Origin: Codonopsis lanceolata
Lineage: Eukaryota; Streptophyta; Magnoliopsida; Asterales; Campanulaceae
Length of the DNA: 64,000 nt
NCBI GenBank assembly: GCA_013146195.2
Contig: CM028377.1
Location: 101,206,435 to 101,270,434 of the forward strand
Direction: 5' to 3'
Shown: positions 46,645 through 58,010 of the stretch, one piece after another
Layout of the letters: each line of letters starts with the position of its first letter
How positions within the stretch are numbered: the first letter of the stretch is position 1
Notes under the pieces: model-generated
Told to the model about the DNA's origin: nothing
Database searches by the model: none
The model's input: the letters and a program-made list of their open reading frames with translations, nothing else
Program-made: the position numbers and the translations under genes

Positions 46645-48076
46645 GCCGAATTACTTTTTACCCCACAAATTTTCCACCAAATCTCAGTTAACCACCTAAA
46701 CTAAGGTTTGTCTCATTTTAGTACTCAAGATTACCATTTGTCCTATTTAGCCCCCTCTCGTATATTTCCATTTGAATGAAGACGTTAAAGCGCACGTGGT
46801 CTTCCACGTGCGAGGTATTTTTGTATTTTCCCATATGCCATTTCATCCTTTTCATCACAGTCCAAATACTTTTCAGTTTAAACTGATAGACACATAACAC
46901 AATTCTATTTTTTTAATCTATCTCTCTATATATACAAATGGAAGGGCCTAAACCGGTTCATAACCTCATCGCTAGCGACTCCCCCTCCATTAGATGATAA
47001 AACTCTATCCTGCTGTCATATCCGCCGTCATATTCCTCGTTTATGTCTTCGTTCTCTCTCCATCCATTTCAATCCATGGCCTCGACAACTCCGCTACCAC
47101 GGTCGCCGTCAGCTACGACACCAACTACAACACCAACACCATTTGCGGCATCATCGCTGACCAACAGTCTCAGAGCATCCAATACTGGTGAAACGGTACT
47201 ATCGTCGACATATTCACTAACGCCTCCTTCGAGTCAATCGCCCGCGGCTGTGACTTAATATGCAGTGTTCGATCCGGTGGATCCCGTCTCATTTGCTGGA
47301 ACCCTGAATTTACTCCAAAACGATTGTACTACAATGACACGGTCCTATTACAAGACCTAATTGATGGCGACACACAAATTTGTGCTCTGTCGAACGGTAC
47401 TCAAAACGCTAATTGTTGGCGAGACAACAATGTTTTAGCTCTCCACCAGTCCTTCCCTTTCAGACTTCAACTTTTTTCTCTCCCTGCTTCAAGATTGTTC
47501 AAAGGTCTCACATGGTACAAATTACTGTGGGTTTTGATCTTAAATTGTGTAACACAAAATGAGCATAAATTTTATCTCCTACTCACCCACTCTCACTCCT
47601 AATTTTCTCTTATGGGGTGTGGGTTTTGAGCTTAAATTGTTTTGATATGGTGATTTTTTGCTCACCGGAATTGGAGAGAGGGTCTCTTCTTCATTTTTGC
47701 TGTGGATTTTGAATTGATTAAGATTGGTGCAACATGTAAGTGTAAAACTAAAATTGAATTGGACTGGGATGAAAGGGAGATGGTGATGGGTTTGTTTGAG
47801 GGGAGAGAGACGATATGGAAAGAGATAGGATAGAGAAATGGAGGTGAGCAAGGATAAATTGGGATGAAAAAGATGAATTGACATATTGGAAAATACGAAA
47901 ATACCACGCACGTGGAAGACCACGTGCGATTTAACATCTTCATTCAAACGGAAATAGATGGGAGGGGGTTAAATGAGACAAATGACAACATTGAGTGCTA
48001 AAATGAGACAAAGCTTAGCTTAGGTGGTTAGATGTGATTTGATGGAAACTTTGGTAGGGGTAAAAAGTAATTTAGC
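46645..48076. mobile_element. Gene-capturing element with ~220-bp terminal inverted repeats
   Basis: Left arm 46645-46866 and right arm 47866-48076 are inverted copies (about 85-90% by eye). Both begin gc..aattactttttacccc and include 'taaccacctaa.ctaag' and 'tttgtctcattttag.actcaa', and the perfect palindrome cacgtggtcttccacgtg near the inner end. The interior carries a broken CRINKLY4-like ectodomain. Long repeats of this kind are typical of TIR-MULEs. I did not find a matching target duplication, perhaps because the insertion is in or next to the minisatellite at 48.1-48.6 kb. Confidence 0.75.
46994..47440 (+). pseudogene. CRINKLY4-related receptor kinase ectodomain fragment
   Basis: Starts MIKLYPAVISAVIFLVYVFV (signal-peptide-like) and continues 'TTVAVSYDTNYNTNTICGII', a TGA at 47189-47191, then, in the same frame, 'NGTIVDIFTNASFESIARGC', 'CSVRSGGSRLICWNPEF', 'KRLYYNDTVLLQDLIDGDTQ' and ICALSNGTQNANCWRD. 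The Cys and Trp pattern (CGI, C.LRSGG..L.CW, QICA, CWR) fits the RCC1-like extracellular repeats of the plant CRINKLY4-related (CCR) receptor kinases, which are intronless genes of cell-surface receptors. Similarity fades after about 47440; the rest of the ectodomain, membrane segment and kinase are absent. One stop, no frameshift. Confidence 0.75.
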
Positions 48077-48082
48077 GAATAT

Positions 48083-48605
48083 ATCACTTTTGACCTTAAA
48101 AAGTGTCATTTGTTAGCATTAAAAAAAGTCATTTTTGATTTTAAAAGTGTCATTTTAGACCCTAAATGTGTAACCGTGATTATGAATGAAGTTACTTCTT
48201 ATCATTAAAAGTTTTAAAATTAAATGTGTCAATGTGCCATTTTTAGCTCTGGAAGTGTCACTTTGCATATTTTATTAAAATTATCACATTTTACATTAAA
48301 AAGTGTCACATTAAACATTAAAAATGTCAATTTTGGTATTAAAAATATTATTTTTTATCACAAAGTGTCACTTTGCATTATAAATGAAAATCGTCACATT
48401 TTTTGGTCATAAAAGTGCAATTTTTAGCATAAAAGTGTCACTCTAAAGCATTAAACATATCACTTTTGACTCTAGAAGTGTCACTTTGCATAATTAATAA
48501 AAAATATCATTTTTTTCTGTTGAAAATGTCATTTTTGACCTTAAATAGTATCACTCTCGACATTAAAATTGTTACTTTTGACCACGTGTCACTTTACATT
48601 ATAAA
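48083..48605. repeat. Degenerate minisatellite of 'aaaagtgtcactttt' words
   Basis: More than 20 imperfect copies of '(a)aagtgtcac(a)tttt(g/a)a(c)' appear, spaced 18-30 bp apart, many with the complementary half 'tcacttttgac'. The sequence to the left of the adjacent element (46600-46640, 'ctttcacaattgacattaaaaa') is similar, so the element may have inserted in this array. Confidence 0.75.
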
Positions 48606-49680
48606 TAAAGTTAATAAAAGCTTTAAGTTGATTAAGGACTACAATGTGAAGTATGAGAAGAAAGGGAATTCAACATCCAAGTTCTTAAAGGAAATGAGCA
48701 CGGAAGGATGATTTGAAAGAAGGAGAGCACCATAGCATTAAGCATAATATTCATTAATGCGGTGGCACGCGTTGAACATGCCACATCACCTCACTGCCTA
48801 TGCGTGTCTCGCAAGTTTTGGAAACAAATTTGAGTTGAATTGCTCCATTTGGCCCAAATCTTTATTGTTTCACCCGCTTCTTTCTTATTGTGGCACGTTT
48901 CATTACTGGAATACCAACAGTCTCTTTCGATTGGTCACCTGCTCCAACAACCTTCATTTTCACTTTTTTTAGGGCTCGAGCCCTACTCTTGACAACAATA
49001 CCCCATTTTTTAAATTTATGTCACGACCAACATACAATAGAACTAAACTATATTCTATAATCGAAATCAAGTAAATAAGATATAATAAAACACAAATCTT
49101 AATTATGATTTTGACATCATATTTCAATCTTACCTTTATTTTAGTTATAATTTTTTATGCATAAAAAATATTTATTCACTTCTTGTACATAACACACAAT
49201 TTTGTTTTAGTGCAAGTAGTTATATAGGACTCTTCAAGCAGGTTGGAAAGAAAAATAAAAAATACATTGTTCATCGATGTATTGAAAAACAAAAAAATTA
49301 AAAGATAATGTTAAGAGGTCACATGATAAAACTCAATAGCATCCGAATGCAACTGAAAAAATATAAAAAAATATAAAAAATAATTGTAATTGCATACAAA
49401 CTTGTTTGATTATAAAAATAAAATAAAAAAGAGCGTAATTTTATATGTACTATATAACTGATGACCTTGATCCAGTTGCATCAAAAATAACCAATCACCC
49501 AAATTGATGCATAAAATATATAACTAACATATAAACCCCTTATTTATAAGTTTTGTTTAAATTTCTCCACCATAAGACATAACCAATGAGTTATGAGTCC
49601 TTTTTGTTGAGGAGATGATTATCCGTATTTTATCCGGAGCATCCAGTGTGGCATTGTGCGGATTCCATATCGACAGTAGT
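48606..49680. other. Intergenic region upstream of the ubiquilin gene
   Basis: AT-rich with short open frames only. 'KLIKDYNVKYEKKGNSTSKF' at 48610-48690 is an isolated peptide-like stretch without a recognised family. No terminal repeats seen. Confidence 0.45.
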
Positions 49681-49696
49681 ATATATATATATTATA

Positions 49697-49945
49697 CATG
49701 TATATAAGCGTAGAATTAATTTCCATGTCCTAACGTATGCAGCCCTTTCCTCCTTGCGCAAGTTGTCCGTCTCCTGCCTTGCTTCACACTTCCAACAGCG
49801 AACAATCCCCAGTTATATAATTCTTCCCCAATTTCCTTTCCTTTCCTTTCCTTTCCCATTCCGTTAATTAACCAGTCCCAATTACACATATCCCACGACT
49901 ACAAGCCCTAATCCATTCGTATTTCTCTCTCTCTCTCTCGCGGCA
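49697..49945 (+). promoter_or_regulatory. Probable core promoter and CT-rich leader of the ubiquilin gene
   Basis: tatataagcg at 49701-49710 is a good TATA box and is followed by a pyrimidine-rich leader (ctttcctttcctttcc at 49840, ctctctctctctctcg at 49925), as often seen in 5' leaders of constitutively expressed plant genes. The start codon is at 50014, which would give a leader of roughly 280 bases. Confidence 0.4.
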
Positions 49946-50013
49946 ATCTCCTCAATTTTCAATATAATTTGATAACACCTCCCGAATTGGGGGAGGGGAA
50001 CCAAGAGCGAAAA

Positions 50014-53000
50014 ATGGGCGGCGGCGGCGGAAATGAGTTCGAATCGACCAACGCTGACGGAGGAGTCACGGTCAACGTACGGTGTTCTAATGGGACAAAA
50101 TTCTCGGTTCAGGTTAAGCTTGACGAGACTGTCGGATCGTTCAAGACCGTTTTGGCCCAGAATTGCGATGTTCCGGCGGAACAGCAGCGGTTGATTTATA
50201 AAGGGCGGATCTTGAAGGATGATCAAACCCTAGAAAGCTACGGTATTTTCATAACTTCCTAATTTACTGTTTTGTTCATAAATTGGTAATTTTTGATTGG
50301 GGTCGGATTGGGTTAGTTTGCATTGTTAGGGATTTGATTACTTGTCTATGTTACAATTGGAATTTGATAATAAGTATTGTCAATTTGTTCATTGAGCAAG
50401 CAATTGAAGGAATCAATCTTTCTTTATCAAAAAAATAAAAATAAAAAATTGAAGGAATCAATCTTAGGTTGTCTGTATAAGGAAGAATGGTGAAGAAGAT
50501 TAAAGATTAAATATGCTTTGATGCTATGCATTGTCAACATCCCTAGCCTTTTGCTTTTTCCAAACAGGGTAAATTTTAATAATTTTTTTTTCTGAATTTT
50601 ATTTGTTTAGTTGCCTAATTGGGTTTAATTTGCTGCGTCAATTATTATAATTGGGTTTGATTATGATTATAGCTTGATTATGCTTTGGATTTTGTTTTTG
50701 TAATTGATAAAATTAGGGACTTTTATGTTAAATTAGTTGCTATCATATGTTGTCAGTTCATTCATTGAACTGGCAATGAAGGTATTAAATCTCGAAGAGT
50801 TGAAGGATGGTTTAATTTTGACTCAGCACAGAACAATGAAGAGCTAGATGGATTTTAAATATATGCACGTATATAAAACAAATACAAAAAAGACAGTCAA
50901 ATATTTAAGTGAGGGATGATGTTTGGGGGACTAACTTTTGTGGTATGTGGGTGCGATAGGCTAATTACGCTAATCTATTTTTTAATTGGACAAGAGATAG
51001 GGCTATAGCTTAATATCTGTTTAAACAACAGCATCGTCAAGGTTGAGCAATTTATCAATCAACACTCCAAAAATGCGGATTAGGATCTCTAGGAGTAGAA
51101 GCGCACCCATTAGCTAATTCAACTCATTAGCTGAGGCAAATGAAGAAAGACAAATAATTGCAGCTGTTACTACTTGAATGTAGGGATTGCAAGCCTGGCA
51201 AAGATGACTGCTATATTGGGAACACTTTTGTTAATAAAAAAGAGAGGTATAGTCATCTTTTTAAGTCCAGTCTATTGGAAAGGCCTGCTCATGGTTCTGT
51301 CTTCTACCCCAAATGAATATTGACTGAATATACCAACCATCAACCAAACCAACGAAGATAACCATTACCTGGGTACCTTAGCTGCGCTTGTCTGATTCTT
51401 ACTCTTTATAGATAAAGCAGCTTGATTTGGAAGATCTCAGTTTCCGCTCCTGGACGGGTGGGAAGTGATTCCAATCAAGGGAGGATTTTTGCAACCTCTT
51501 GATTTTAGTTACTATAAGATGATAAGAGAATTGTTCACAATTAACAGTAGCTGTTACCACTCACATGTTATGAGATTCGTTATATCTTAGGTCACCAGCT
51601 GGTTTCAAATTATATGATAGAAAAAATAAGTGTTAGAAACACCAAACCTCTACTGGATGTTTTATGAGGTTAAGCATGGATCGTCTTCTTGGGCTTGTAT
51701 AGGGTTTTGGGGCATTGGTTGGGCTTGGGAATTGTCTCTGCGTTTCTCTTATATTATGAATGTGTCTAGTTTCTTGTCTTCTCTTTCAGATCATGTTGTG
51801 TCTGTCTTTAGTTTCTTGGTATTGGTATCAGAGTGTCAGTGTCTCACTATTGTGGGGTTCACCTGTTAGCTTATTTTTCCTTTTTTCTCTTTTCTTCTGT
51901 TTTAATGTGTGTAAATGTGTGTAATAGTGGTTTTCTTTGTCTTGGTTGTGTCAGTAATGGTGGATTCCTTATCCATATCTGCCTTTTTGGTCTTTTCTAT
52001 TAAATCTTCTCTCTCTCTCTCTCTTTATTTATCAAAAAGAAAAAGAGAGAGCAAAAACAGGAGGTTATGGATCTGGTAATCTCAAGAGCAATATTAAGAA
52101 AAGCCTTGGTGGTGATTCCTCCTTAATTTGCACTTGTTCGTTATCCCATTTTAAATTCTGGGGATTCACAGAAACAGTTGCCTACGTTTGTGGAAGAATC
52201 TGAAGATATTTCCCGGTGTAAATTCATTAAAAGAACTTATCAAACAGACGACCGATGTGATGGCCCTCAACATTTCACAAACTTGTGTCTGGTTCCAATA
52301 TTGTCAGGAGCTACTTTTCTACCTCTTCATTGCTATAATTATAATCAATTTTGTTGAGTCGCTTCATTATCTGGTCGTTTGATTTTAATAATCATTTCTG
52401 TCCTTTACTTAGGCATCTCATGTCCTAGCCTCTGAGAATTTTTCGTGGAGAATTGTTTTCAGATAAGATCACGTCTTTCATTGAAAATTTTTCAGTAAGA
52501 TGGCTCAGCATCATTTATGCCCCTACTATGGATGAGTGGAACATAATCCAGATAAAAATAGTCATAACACAAAATTTGTAATCGTTCACTTATTAATCTT
52601 AGGGTTAATTCTTACAAGTATTAAAAAAAATCTCAAAGAGTTGATTACAGTAGCCAGACCCTAAAAGGACATATCACATATATATGATCCACGAATCATC
52701 TCATCATGACTTGGTCGTCCGTAAGGCTCAGACTCCTGTCCATAACAGGCATGTGGACACAACCTATGCTGGAAATGAGCTACTTATATAGAGCTGTCTG
52801 GTAGACTTTTGGGAGACGAAGAATAGGAAGCTAAACTCGGAAGAAACTTAATCAATGTCAATGAGGAACTTGACACAAAAGAAATCCTACCATCGTCTTT
52901 TTTTCTCAAGACTTTCTGGATGCTACAGTAGGTGTATAGAACTTGATACTGCTTGATATACATTGTTGGTTTCTCTCTGACTCTAACAACATAAGCTTAG

Positions 53001-56000
53001 ATGAGCCGGTAGCCATAACATGGTATAAGATCTCTGGTAACACAAGGGTGTGGGTTCGAAAAATACCACTTGCATTTGTTACCCTCAATATTGTTAGCAC
53101 TCAAGTTAGTGCTTTGTTTGGTTCTATGGACCTTGTCACGTGTGTTGCCTTATCTCTCTATGTGCTATTGGTGTTTGCATGTGAGGTTTTGATATACATT
53201 GTTGGTCCTCTTTGTATAAGTGTAACAGATACTGTTTAGATGCATTGGTTAGATAACAAAAGTAATAATAGGGGATTCGCATAATTCCATGCATCATGAA
53301 AGATACCAGCAGCATTTTCAACAGTCAAGTTAATCAATTTAAGAGATCTATTTTCAATTGTTTTCTGTTTAATGCTTACAGGTCTGGAGGCAGATCACAC
53401 TGTTCACCTGGTTCGTGGTTTTGTACCTTCTGCATCTACCAACCCTGCGGGCGCAGCCAATACTGGAAGTACAAATGCTGCTCCTGCTCTTAATAGGGAA
53501 GCAGGTCCAGTTGATGGTGGTGCTTTAGGAGGAGCTGGGCTTGGAGCTCCATTGTTTCCTTTTGCTTTGAATGGGTCGGGAACTGGTGGTGGTGGTGGGT
53601 TATTTGGGGCTGGACTTCCAGAATTTGAACAGATGCAACAACAGTTCACTCAGAACCCCAATATGATGAGAGAAATCATGGACCTGCCACTTGTTCAGAA
53701 CTTAATGAACAACCCTGATGTTATGCGAAGCATGATGATGAACAATCCTCAAATGCGTGAAATAATTGATCGCAATCCAGAGCTTGCTCACATGCTCAAT
53801 GATCCTGCTATTCTGCGTCAGACAATGGAGGCTGCAAGAAACCCTGAACTCATGCGTGAAATGATGCGAAACACAGACAGAGCAATGAGTAACATTGAAT
53901 CTTCTCCTGAGGGATTCAACATGCTTAGGCGCATGTATGAAAATGTCCAAGAGCCACTTCTTAATGCTACAACAATGGGTGGGGATACTAGAAATGATTT
54001 GAGCTCAAATCCATTTGCTGCTCTTTTGGGTGCTCAGGGAGGGGGGGCAGGCCAAGGTCAGTTGAATAACCCTACAACTACCGGTTCCGAAACAGCTGCT
54101 GATTCTCCTGCTCCAAATACTAATCCTCTTCCCAACCCATGGGCTTCTGCTGGGGGTAAGCTTTCATTAATATCCTTATTTTTTTCCTCTAGGATGTTTT
54201 AACCTGCGGACCACGTGATACTAGCACTTTGAGCTGCTCTATATGCGTTTTGGAAATTAAAATCATAGGGACGTGGAAGTTCAAACTAGATTTTTGTTAA
54301 CTTTTTTCAAATTTGAGGGGTCTTGCTTCTCTTGGTTACTTTTATAGGTGGTGAACCACAGAAGTTTAATCCCTGTTGAATCTATTGCATGTAATTAACA
54401 GATTGGTACACTTTTTATTTGTTTGTGTTTGTTATGCAATCCATGGTATAGCCTCGTGGATCCTAACTTCAGTAACTTGTGAGGTTACTTTATTTTCTAT
54501 ACATAAAATACTTCTACTAATCTTTATTTTTTATGACTTTTACCTCTTCTAAAAAAATAATAATTTCAATATATGTAAATTTTACTGGTAGAGGTATTAG
54601 ATGTTGGCATTTTATGATTGCAAAGATTTGGTAATATCTTCGAAAGGTGAAACTGTGGGGCTAGCAATTTTATACCAATTTTGTATGGGACCTCGAACAC
54701 TGCACAGGCATGCAGTTTACTTTCAGATAGCACATCAAGCTTTTAGTACTAAAAATTGGCTTTTACCTTATATAATTCTGTACAAAGTTTTCAATTCTTA
54801 GTTTTCAGTTAACAAGCGTCTCCTCTCTCTTATAATGCTCATCTCTACTGTATATTAAGAGCAAAAATATCTCTAATCTTTATTCTATTATATATATATA
54901 TATGTATATATGTATATATATATGTATATATGTATATCATTATATTCAAGATGATCGTTATTGGATTAATTTTTTGATATATGTATGTGTGTGTTTCATA
55001 ACTGTCAATTGATTGGACCAACTACTTTGATTTTGTAGCTGGAGGAAACCAAACAAACACTACAACGGTAACCAACCCTACTGGGAATGCTAGGTCATTG
55101 CCCCTTGGTGGCTTAGGTGGACTTGGTTTCCCTGGTCTTGAGGGAATGTTAGGGTCTACTCCAGATTCCAATTCATTAAATCAGCTTTTGCAAAATCCAG
55201 CTGTTTCTCAGATGATGCAGAGTCTTCTTTCCAACCCTCAGTACATGAACCAGGTATTCCTTCACTCTCTAACAGTATTCAGATGGACCTCTTTGTCAAG
55301 TTTCCATGTTCACTAATATCTTTCAACTGCTAGATGCTTGGCCTCAATCCTCAGATGCGCACCATGCTCGATGCAAATCCCCAATTAAGAGAAATGATGC
55401 AAAACCCTGACTTTATCCGTCAGATGACTTCCCCGGAGACCATGCAGGTATATTGCCTAAGAATTGTGTACCAGCTGGGATATCAATTCCTTGTTTTCTA
55501 AGCTTTTACTAATTAAGGTCTTCAGTAGTGGCTGTGTACCAGTTGACTTGTTAGGGTCTCATTTTTACTCGTGTATTTCTAAAAATGTTACATTTTTTTT
55601 TGTTTTTCTGTTTCTCTGCCTTTTGGATTTGGGTATTAGAATATTTCACAAATTACAGCCACTTGGAGTTTCCCTGGGAGCCTTCTCCTTGGTAAATGTA
55701 GTTACACACTGTTTAGGTGGTGTTGTCAATCCATTTTTTTTTAGGCAAATGTTAGGGTCTCATTTTTACTCGTGTATTTCTAAAAATGTTACATTTTTTT
55801 TTTGTTTTTCTGTTTCTCTGTCTTTTGGATTTGGGTATTAGAATATTTCACAAATTACAGCCACTTGGATTTTCCCTGGGAGCCTTCTCCTTGGTAAATG
55901 TAGTTATACACTGTTTAGGTGGTGTTGTCAATCCATTTTTTTTAGGCAAATGATTTTACGAGCTAGAACTTGTGATATTATTACGAGCTTTAGTGTTGAG

Positions 56001-58010
56001 CTGTTGGATGATTAAATTGATGATGATTTAGAATGTCCATGCCATTTCTTAGAAAAGAGCATATTCGATCTAATGGTGTAGAGATTTAAGTAGATTTGAT
56101 TTAGTGGTACTAACACTAAAGTTTGTAGTAATACTAGAAGCTCGAGCTCGTAATATCGTACCTCTTCTTTTTATCCGATGGTTGTTGTTTGGCATTATAT
56201 GCTTTTGATGTACAGCTATCTAGCTGAGGAAAGTTCAGTTAGAATATGTACTCCTTCAGTTTCTTTTTTATGATAGATAAGTATGGCCCCTAGGTACTCC
56301 TTCAGTTTCTTTCAAAAAGTCTGAAAAATCAAATTGAAGGTACATTAGTACGTTTGAAGGTAACTATTATAACCAAATTTGTTGTTCTATCCAACTTGTT
56401 CAATTTCGTAAGTAAGGGGTACGCTGGGACATTATAGGATGTATAAGCTTCAATTTTCTAAAAGAGTTTTCTGAGCAGAACATCCCAAGTACGCAAGACT
56501 CTTTGAATGGAATGTAGGGAGTATCACTGAAACTAATTAGGATTCAAAAACATTTATGAGAATTGGGTGCATACCTTTTATCCTCTAGAGCAAACTCAGT
56601 AACCTGGAGTGCCAAGGTCTGGGTGAAAATTGAAACCAAGGAAGGAGTATTCACCCCACATGGTGTATTTTAATGTACTTTTATTCTTAATGAAGTCAAA
56701 TTGGATCCCTTGTCTTTGACTTTTGAAGGTAACTTCGTCCTTGCAAAACTAAGTTATACTCCTTCCGTTCAACTCAAAGAGTTCATGTTTGAAAAGTTAA
56801 TAACTAAATGATATATTTGTGTCTTTGAATTAGTCATAGTCTATACTATTATAAAGTGGGAGGGCTCAAACTGAAGTCTTGTCACACTATTTTATATTAC
56901 CAAAAATGCTCTTAATTCCAAATAATAGGTACTTCAGTGCTACTAAAATGTAAATAACTACCCAGTATCTCCACTATAGTAACATTTAACCACCTGTGTT
57001 GTTTTCTTTAATAAACGGTTTTACTATTGAAATTGACTGTGTTATGTTTTATCTTCTTTCTACTCTTTGACTTTTTATTTTTTATGTTTCTGTTTCAGCA
57101 AATGATGACTTTGCAGCAATCTCTTATGTCTCAACTTGGCCGGCAACAGCCCAATCGGTAAATCTGGTCATAGCTTTATTCGTAATTCATGTGATCGTGG
57201 AATCCTGATGACTGTCATAGAAAATTTTCTTACTCCCTCGGTTCCACTCCGTAAATCTGGTCCATGTTTGGAACACAGTTTAGGAATTAAATCACTTGAG
57301 CTTAAGGATTAAAACTGTGGAAAGTCATAAAGTTAGGTGGCTTAAACTTTTGAAACATCTGGAAATAGAAAGCAGGGCTCAGAGCGGAATGGAGGGAGTA
57401 TTTCACGATGACCTTGGATGACATTATTAAAAAAATTCCAATAATGTTTGGTCTTATGAGTGCAGTTTTCTGGCACTCTACCTTACCAATGTCAAGTGTT
57501 ATGTTGATCAGTAGCTGGTCCTAGTTCGTGGCTGTGATTTGCTAAATATTTTCTTTTGCTTTGCAGGGAATCGGGCCAAACTGGTGGAGGAGCAGGTATT
57601 TATGTGATTATATCTGTCTAGAAAGTCAGATCTGTTTGATTTCACGCTTTTGCACATCAGTCTCTTAATGCATTTACTTCCCCTCTGCAATAACAGGTCT
57701 TGACATGGATATGCTGATAAACATGTTTGGTGGACTTGGGGCCGAAGGCTTGGCTGCTCCCAACAGATCTAATGGTAATTTTCTAACCACCCACCCACCT
57801 CTTTGTATTGCTCAAGTGTTTGCACAATCTTACAGTAATTCATTTATTTGGGTTCTAGTGCCGCCGGAAGAGTTGTATGCCACCCAACTCTCACAGTTAC
57901 AAGAAATGGGCTTTTTTGATACTCGTGAGAATCTTCAAGCACTGACTGCCACTTCAGGGAATGTTCACGCTGCAGTGGAGCGGCTTTTGGGAAATCTTGG
58001 TCAACAATAA
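50014..58010 (+). CDS. DSK2: Ubiquilin (UBL-STI1-UBA shuttle protein), 8 exons
   Basis: Exons 50014-50242, 53382-54155, 55039-55253, 55334-55447, 57099-57157, 57567-57595, 57697-57774 and 57859-58010 join in frame with GT-AG introns to give 549 residues, the usual DSK2 size. Residues about 18-90 form the ubiquitin-like domain (VTVNVRCSNGTKFSVQVKLD, LIYKGRILKDDQTL), ending across the first intron at 'YGLEADHTVHLVRG'. The middle has Met/Asn/Pro-rich STI1 repeats (NLMNNPDVMRSMMMNNPQMR; QMMQSLLSNPQYMNQMLGLN). The last exon is a UBA domain with the MGF loop (QLQEMGFFDTRENLQALTAT) and LLG end. Ubiquilins bind polyubiquitin through UBA and the proteasome through UBL, in cytosol and nucleus. Exon 6 is a 29-bp microexon. 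Intron 1 is 3.1 kb and intron 4 is 1.65 kb, both filled with repeats. No lesion is seen. Confidence 0.95.
52953..53206 (+). mobile_element. SINE-like insert in ubiquilin intron 1, 18-bp direct repeats
   Basis: The perfect 18-bp repeat ttgatatacattgttggt at 52953-52970 and 53189-53206 flanks 218 bp. The insert contains 'gtagccataacatggtataag' and 'ggtgtgggttcgaaaaa', similar to A and B boxes of tRNA-derived SINEs. The A-rich tail has been lost, so the class is tentative. Confidence 0.55.
54886..54938. repeat. (TATATG/TA)n microsatellite in ubiquilin intron 2
   Basis: tatatatatatatgtatatatgtatatatatatgtat-type simple repeat in the intron between exons 2 and 3. Confidence 0.9.
55551..55951. repeat. 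Recent ~200-bp tandem duplication in ubiquilin intron 4
   Basis: The unit 'ttagggtctcatttttactc ... ccatttttttttaggcaaatg' occurs at 55551-55751 and again at 55752-55951. Only a handful of differences are seen (for example ctgcctt/ctgtctt, tggagttt/tggatttt, ttacacac/ttatacac), so the event is recent. Confidence 0.95.
56297..56521. mobile_element. Stowaway-like MITE in ubiquilin intron 4
   Basis: The left end ctccttcagtttctttcaaaaagtc and right end gactctttgaatggaatgtagggag are inverted, with TA on both sides (56295-56296 and 56522-56523). Confidence 0.7.
56758..57035. repeat. Partial Stowaway-like end and Helitron-like start in intron 4
   Basis: 'ctccttccgttcaactcaaagag' at 56759 is a lone Stowaway-type left end. 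It is followed at about 56842 by 'tctatactattataaagtgggagg', a phrase seen at the 5' ends of some plant Helitrons. No matching right ends were identified. Confidence 0.35.
57233..57398. mobile_element. Stowaway MITE in ubiquilin intron 5
   Basis: The left end ctccctcggttccactccgtaaa and right end gagcggaatggagggag are inverted over about 17 bp, flanked by TA (57231-57232 and 57399-57400). 166 bp, complete. Confidence 0.85.

Noticed and set aside
47579..47947. 122-codon minus-strand frame as a gene
   Set aside because: It overlaps the inner right arm of the receptor-capturing element and has no recognised domain.
51825..51850. 'ttggtatcagagtg' as an LTR-element primer-binding site in ubiquilin intron 1
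   Set aside because: No LTR boundary, second LTR or gag follows; it is probably chance or a very old fragment.
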